NCBI GenBank assembly: GCA_036488815.1
Contig: DASXGX010000006.1
Location: 1 to 64,000 of the forward strand
Reading direction: 5' to 3'
Length of the DNA stretch: 64,000 bases
From: Roseiarcus sp036488815
GTDB taxonomy: Bacteria; Pseudomonadota; Alphaproteobacteria; Rhizobiales; Beijerinckiaceae
Below are positions 61,347 to 64,000 of this stretch, piece by piece. Under the pieces are notes generated by a model. That model did not search any database. It saw nothing but the letters and a program-made list of their open reading frames with translations, and was not told the origin of the DNA. The translations under genes and the position numbers were made by a program. Each line of letters starts with the position of its first letter. Positions within the stretch are counted from its first letter, which is position 1.

Positions 61347-61858
61347 GCGCCCCGGTCGTCGTCTTGGCGGCGGCGGTCGCGCGCAACGGCGCGATCGGCA
61401 TCCACAATGGGCTGCCATGGCGGCTTTCGAGCGATCTGAAGCGCTTCAAGGCCCTGACGATGGGCAAGCCGCTGATCATGGGCCGCAAGACCTTCGAATC
61501 GATCGGCCGTCCGCTGCCCGGGCGCGAGACCATCGTCGTCACGCGCGCCGCCGGATATGCGCCGCAGGGCGTGTTCGTGGCGCCCGACATCGAAAGCGCC
61601 TTGCAGATCGGCGAAGCGCGCGCACGAGCCGCCGGCGTCGATGAGGTCATTGTGGCGGGCGGCGGCGAAATTTACGCACAGACCATCAACCGCGCGGGCC
61701 GCCTCTACATCACCGAAGTCGACCTCGCCCCGGAGGCCGACGCGAGCTTTCCGGGGATTGACCCGGCGGTCTGGCGGGAAGTGGCCCGAGAGCAGGGCGT
61801 TCGCAGCCAGAGCGACGAGGCGGACTTCGTTTACCTGAAATACGAGCGCCGGACCTGA
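61343..61858 (+). CDS. folA: Dihydrofolate reductase
   Basis: This 171-aa enzyme reduces dihydrofolate. It has AVARNGAIGIHNGLPWRLSSDLKRFK at the N-terminus, GRKTFESIGRPLPGR, and VIVAGGGEIYAQ. The start is GTG 61343, overlapping the thyA stop. The thyA-folA order is the classical functional pair. Confidence 0.95.
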   Translation: MSAPVVVLAAAVARNGAIGIHNGLPWRLSSDLKRFKALTMGKPLIMGRKTFESIGRPLPGRETIVVTRAAGYAPQGVFVAPDIESALQIGEARARAAGVDEVIVAGGGEIYAQTINRAGRLYITEVDLAPEADASFPGIDPAVWREVAREQGVRSQSDEADFVYLKYERRT

Positions 61859-61880
61859 TTGACCGAACCGGCGATGGCCG

Positions 61881-62183
61881 TCAGTGCGCGCCCATTTCGA
61901 GCGCGCGCGACACTGCCGCGGCGTCGCCGGCGATCGCCGTCAGATAGGCCCGGGCGGGCTTGTCCGGCTCTGAACGGCCTTGTTCCCAATCACGCAGGGT
62001 GCCGAGCGGAATGCGAAACCGGGCGCAGAACTCCTCCTGCGTAAGACCGGTCGCGCGGCGCAACGCCTTTATGGTCGATGCGAGTTGGGCCGCCTGCGGT
62101 CCCGCGGCGTTGCTGCTCTCCCCGAGGGATTCCGCAGGGGCGTGGCGTGGTCGAATTGTATCGGTAATGGAAAGCTTTTGCAT
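61881..62183 (-). CDS. XRE-family helix-turn-helix protein, antitoxin-like
   Basis: This 100-aa DNA-binding protein has an HTH at about residues 36-85 (LTQEEFCARFRIPLGTLRDWEQGRSEPD), typical of NadS/HigA-like antitoxins. No RelE/HigB-type toxin gene is found on either side, so it is an orphan antitoxin or a plain regulator. Confidence 0.78.
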   Translation of the reverse strand: MQKLSITDTIRPRHAPAESLGESSNAAGPQAAQLASTIKALRRATGLTQEEFCARFRIPLGTLRDWEQGRSEPDKPARAYLTAIAGDAAAVSRALEMGAH

Positions 62184-62413
62184 AATTTTCCGCCCGCTGG
62201 AGCGATAATGTTATGCGCGGTTTATGCGCACGCGGCGCGGGTTGGAAGTAACGTTGGCGTGCACGGAAATCACGTTCCTGTGCGTGAAAGCGAACACGCA
62301 AGCGCGCCCAGGGAACTGCAAACATTCCCCTGCGACGCGCTAACGCTCGCCCACACGCGATTGCTTGCGGACGAACTGCTGAACTGCAGGGCTTCGCCGC
62401 GAATGGGCGCGAC

Positions 62414-63841
62414 TCACGCGCGGAATATCTTTCCTGGATTGAACAGGTTCTGCGGGTCGAACGCCGATTTGACGCTGCGCATGAGGGACAGCGTTTCCCT
62501 GGAGTACTCGGCCTCGACATAAGCGATCTTCTTCTGCCCAACCCCGTGTTCGCCGGTGCAGGTGCCATCCATGGCGATCGCTCGGCGCGCAAGGCGGCCG
62601 GAGAATCGCTCCGCACGTTCGACCTCGGCCGGGTCGTTCATGTCGACGAGCGGGCTGACGTGGAAATTGCCGTCGCCGACGTGGCCGACGATCGGCGCGA
62701 CGAGGCCGTGTTCGGCGATGTCGCGCTGCGTCTCCTCGACGCAATCGGCGAGGCGCGAGATCGGCACGCATACGTCGGTGGCGAATGCGCGCGCGCCCGG
62801 CCGCAAACCCGAGACGGCCCAGAAGACGTCGTGGCGCGCCTGCCAGAGCTTGGAGCGCTCCTCGGGCTTGGTCGCCCAGACGAAGGCGCCGCCGCCGTTG
62901 TCGCCGGCGATCGCGCCGAAGCGGCTCGCCTGCTCGGCGACGCTCTCGTTGCTGCCGTGGAATTCAACGAAGAGGGTGGGGCTCTCCGGCAGGCCCAGCT
63001 TCGAGTAGGCGTTGCAGGCCTTCACCTGCAAAGCGTCGAGCAATTCGATGCGGGCGACCGGCAGGCCGGACTGGATCGTCTGGATCGTCGCGTCGCAGGC
63101 CGCCCGCACCGTCGGGAATGAACAGTGCCCGCCCGCGATCGCCTCGGGAATTCCGGCGAGGCGCAGGGTGACTTCGACGATCACGCCAAGGGTGCCCTCG
63201 GAGCCGACGAAGAGCCGGGTGAGGTCGTAGCCGGCGGAGGATTTCTTGGCGCGGCTCGCCGTGCGTATGAAGTTTCCGTCGGCGGTGACGACGCCGAGCG
63301 AAAGAACGTTGTCCTTCATTGTGCCGTAGCGCACCGCATTGGTGCCGGAGGCGCGCGTGGCGGCCATGCCGCCGATCGAGGCGTCGGCGCCCGGGTCGAT
63401 CGGGAAGAACAGGCCGCTATCGCGCAAATGCTCGTTGAGCGCCTTGCGCGTGAGTCCAGGCTCGACGACGCAATCGAGATCCTCGGCGTGGACCTCCAGC
63501 ACGCGGTTCATGCGGGAGCAGTCGAGCGACACTCCGCCGTGCAGCGCGTTGACGTGGCCCTCGAGCGAACTACCGACCCCGAACGGGACGATCGGCGCGT
63601 CGTGAGCGGAGCAGATGCGCACCGCGTCGATCACGTCCTCCCGGGATTCGGCGAACACCACCGCGTCAGGCGGCGCATTCTCGAGCCAGGTCAGCGTATG
63701 GCCGTGCTGCCGGCGCACCGCTTCCGAGGTGGCGAGGCGATCGCCGAATCGCGCCGCCAACGCGCCGGTGAGTTCGGCGACGGTTTTGGGAGCAAGACGC
63801 CCATCGCGGCGGCGAACGGCAAGGCGAGATTCGAGGGTCAT
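62414..63841 (-). CDS. FAD-linked oxidase, D-lactate dehydrogenase type
   Basis: This 475-aa flavoprotein is of the FAD-binding type-4/GlcD-like family. The FAD domain has PFGVGSSLEGHVN and the phosphate-binding GADASIGGMAATRASGTNAVRYGTM. The C-terminal domain has HVGDGNFH and ends in the GEHGVGQKK segment. It resembles cytochrome-linked D-lactate dehydrogenase (Dld1); other D-2-hydroxyacids are possible. No signal peptide is seen. ATG 63841 was chosen over a TTG two codons upstream. Confidence 0.88.
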   Translation of the reverse strand: MTLESRLAVRRRDGRLAPKTVAELTGALAARFGDRLATSEAVRRQHGHTLTWLENAPPDAVVFAESREDVIDAVRICSAHDAPIVPFGVGSSLEGHVNALHGGVSLDCSRMNRVLEVHAEDLDCVVEPGLTRKALNEHLRDSGLFFPIDPGADASIGGMAATRASGTNAVRYGTMKDNVLSLGVVTADGNFIRTASRAKKSSAGYDLTRLFVGSEGTLGVIVEVTLRLAGIPEAIAGGHCSFPTVRAACDATIQTIQSGLPVARIELLDALQVKACNAYSKLGLPESPTLFVEFHGSNESVAEQASRFGAIAGDNGGGAFVWATKPEERSKLWQARHDVFWAVSGLRPGARAFATDVCVPISRLADCVEETQRDIAEHGLVAPIVGHVGDGNFHVSPLVDMNDPAEVERAERFSGRLARRAIAMDGTCTGEHGVGQKKIAYVEAEYSRETLSLMRSVKSAFDPQNLFNPGKIFRA

Positions 63842-63991
63842 CGGCAATTGGTTCCTGAAAACCGTAAGACGGCGGCCGGGCGGAGGCGGGGCGCGTGAAC
63901 GCCATTGTGACTCCGCAGCGCCCCCTTGGGCAATGCGCCGCGAGCGAGCGGCGGATCAGCCGTGTTATGGTGGGGCCGCCGGAGGACCGAC

Positions 63992-64000
63992 ATGCCGAAA
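63992..64000 (+). CDS. Start of a gene cut by the window edge
   Basis: GGAGG is followed 6 nt later by ATG CCG AAA at the very end of the window. Only three codons are visible, so nothing can be said about the product. The strong ribosome site is the only evidence that this is a true start. Confidence 0.4.

Overview
The window is GC-rich bacterial chromosome with dense, often overlapping genes (ATGA, GTGA and TGATG junctions). The gene content points to an alphaproteobacterium of the Rhizobiales/Hyphomicrobiales, perhaps near the Beijerinckiaceae or Methylocystaceae. Supporting signs are an HWE-type sensor kinase, DUF992, DUF1150 and DUF3455 proteins, the leuS-lptE pair, a form II cox cluster, a crescentin-like protein, and PhoB-type sites of alphaproteobacterial form. 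The species is not determined. I see no rRNA, insertion sequence, prophage or CRISPR array. Most of the window looks like ordinary chromosome, so the interest lies in particular arrangements.

Regions. (1) 0.4-10 kb, plus strand: form II CO-dehydrogenase-like molybdenum hydroxylase genes coxS-coxL-coxM, then a MoxR ATPase and a VWA protein, a CDGSH iron-sulfur protein, split XdhC/CoxI genes, and two molybdenum-cofactor genes. The first three encode the enzyme and the rest probably insert or modify its cofactor. (2) 10-14 kb: radC and map (minus), then an FkbM methyltransferase, a CinA-type protein and gpt. (3) 13,989-14,324: tRNA-Leu(UAA) interrupted by a 247-nt group I intron between U34 and A35. 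(4) 14.3-19.8 kb: HWE histidine kinase with a response regulator, a crescentin-like coiled-coil protein and a KamA/EpmB-type radical SAM enzyme. (5) 19.9-29.5 kb: small secreted proteins (Ivy, glycine-rich, DUF992, DUF3455), flavoenzymes, siroheme synthase, and a divergent lactonase/SDR pair suggesting sugar-acid catabolism. (6) 29.5-37 kb, minus: amidase and a peptide-type ABC importer.

(7) 37-50.3 kb, minus: a phosphate-stress block. It holds btaA-btaB for phosphorus-free betaine lipids and a complete C-P lyase locus (phnC-D-E-E-G-H-I-J-K-L, a hexapeptide transferase, phnM, phnN, DUF1045). A Pho-box-like direct repeat lies upstream of phnC and a better one upstream of btaA. The two units would save phosphorus (lipid replacement) and acquire it (phosphonate breakdown) under one regulator.

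(8) 50.5-64 kb: epoxide hydrolase, ParB-like protein, leuS-lptE, thpR, a cytochrome P450, a RecD-like helicase fused to an N-terminal FYDLN zinc ribbon, hsp20-DUF1150 behind an RpoH-type promoter and a structured leader, thyA-folA, an XRE-type protein and a D-lactate-dehydrogenase-type flavoprotein. A last gene begins at the right edge.
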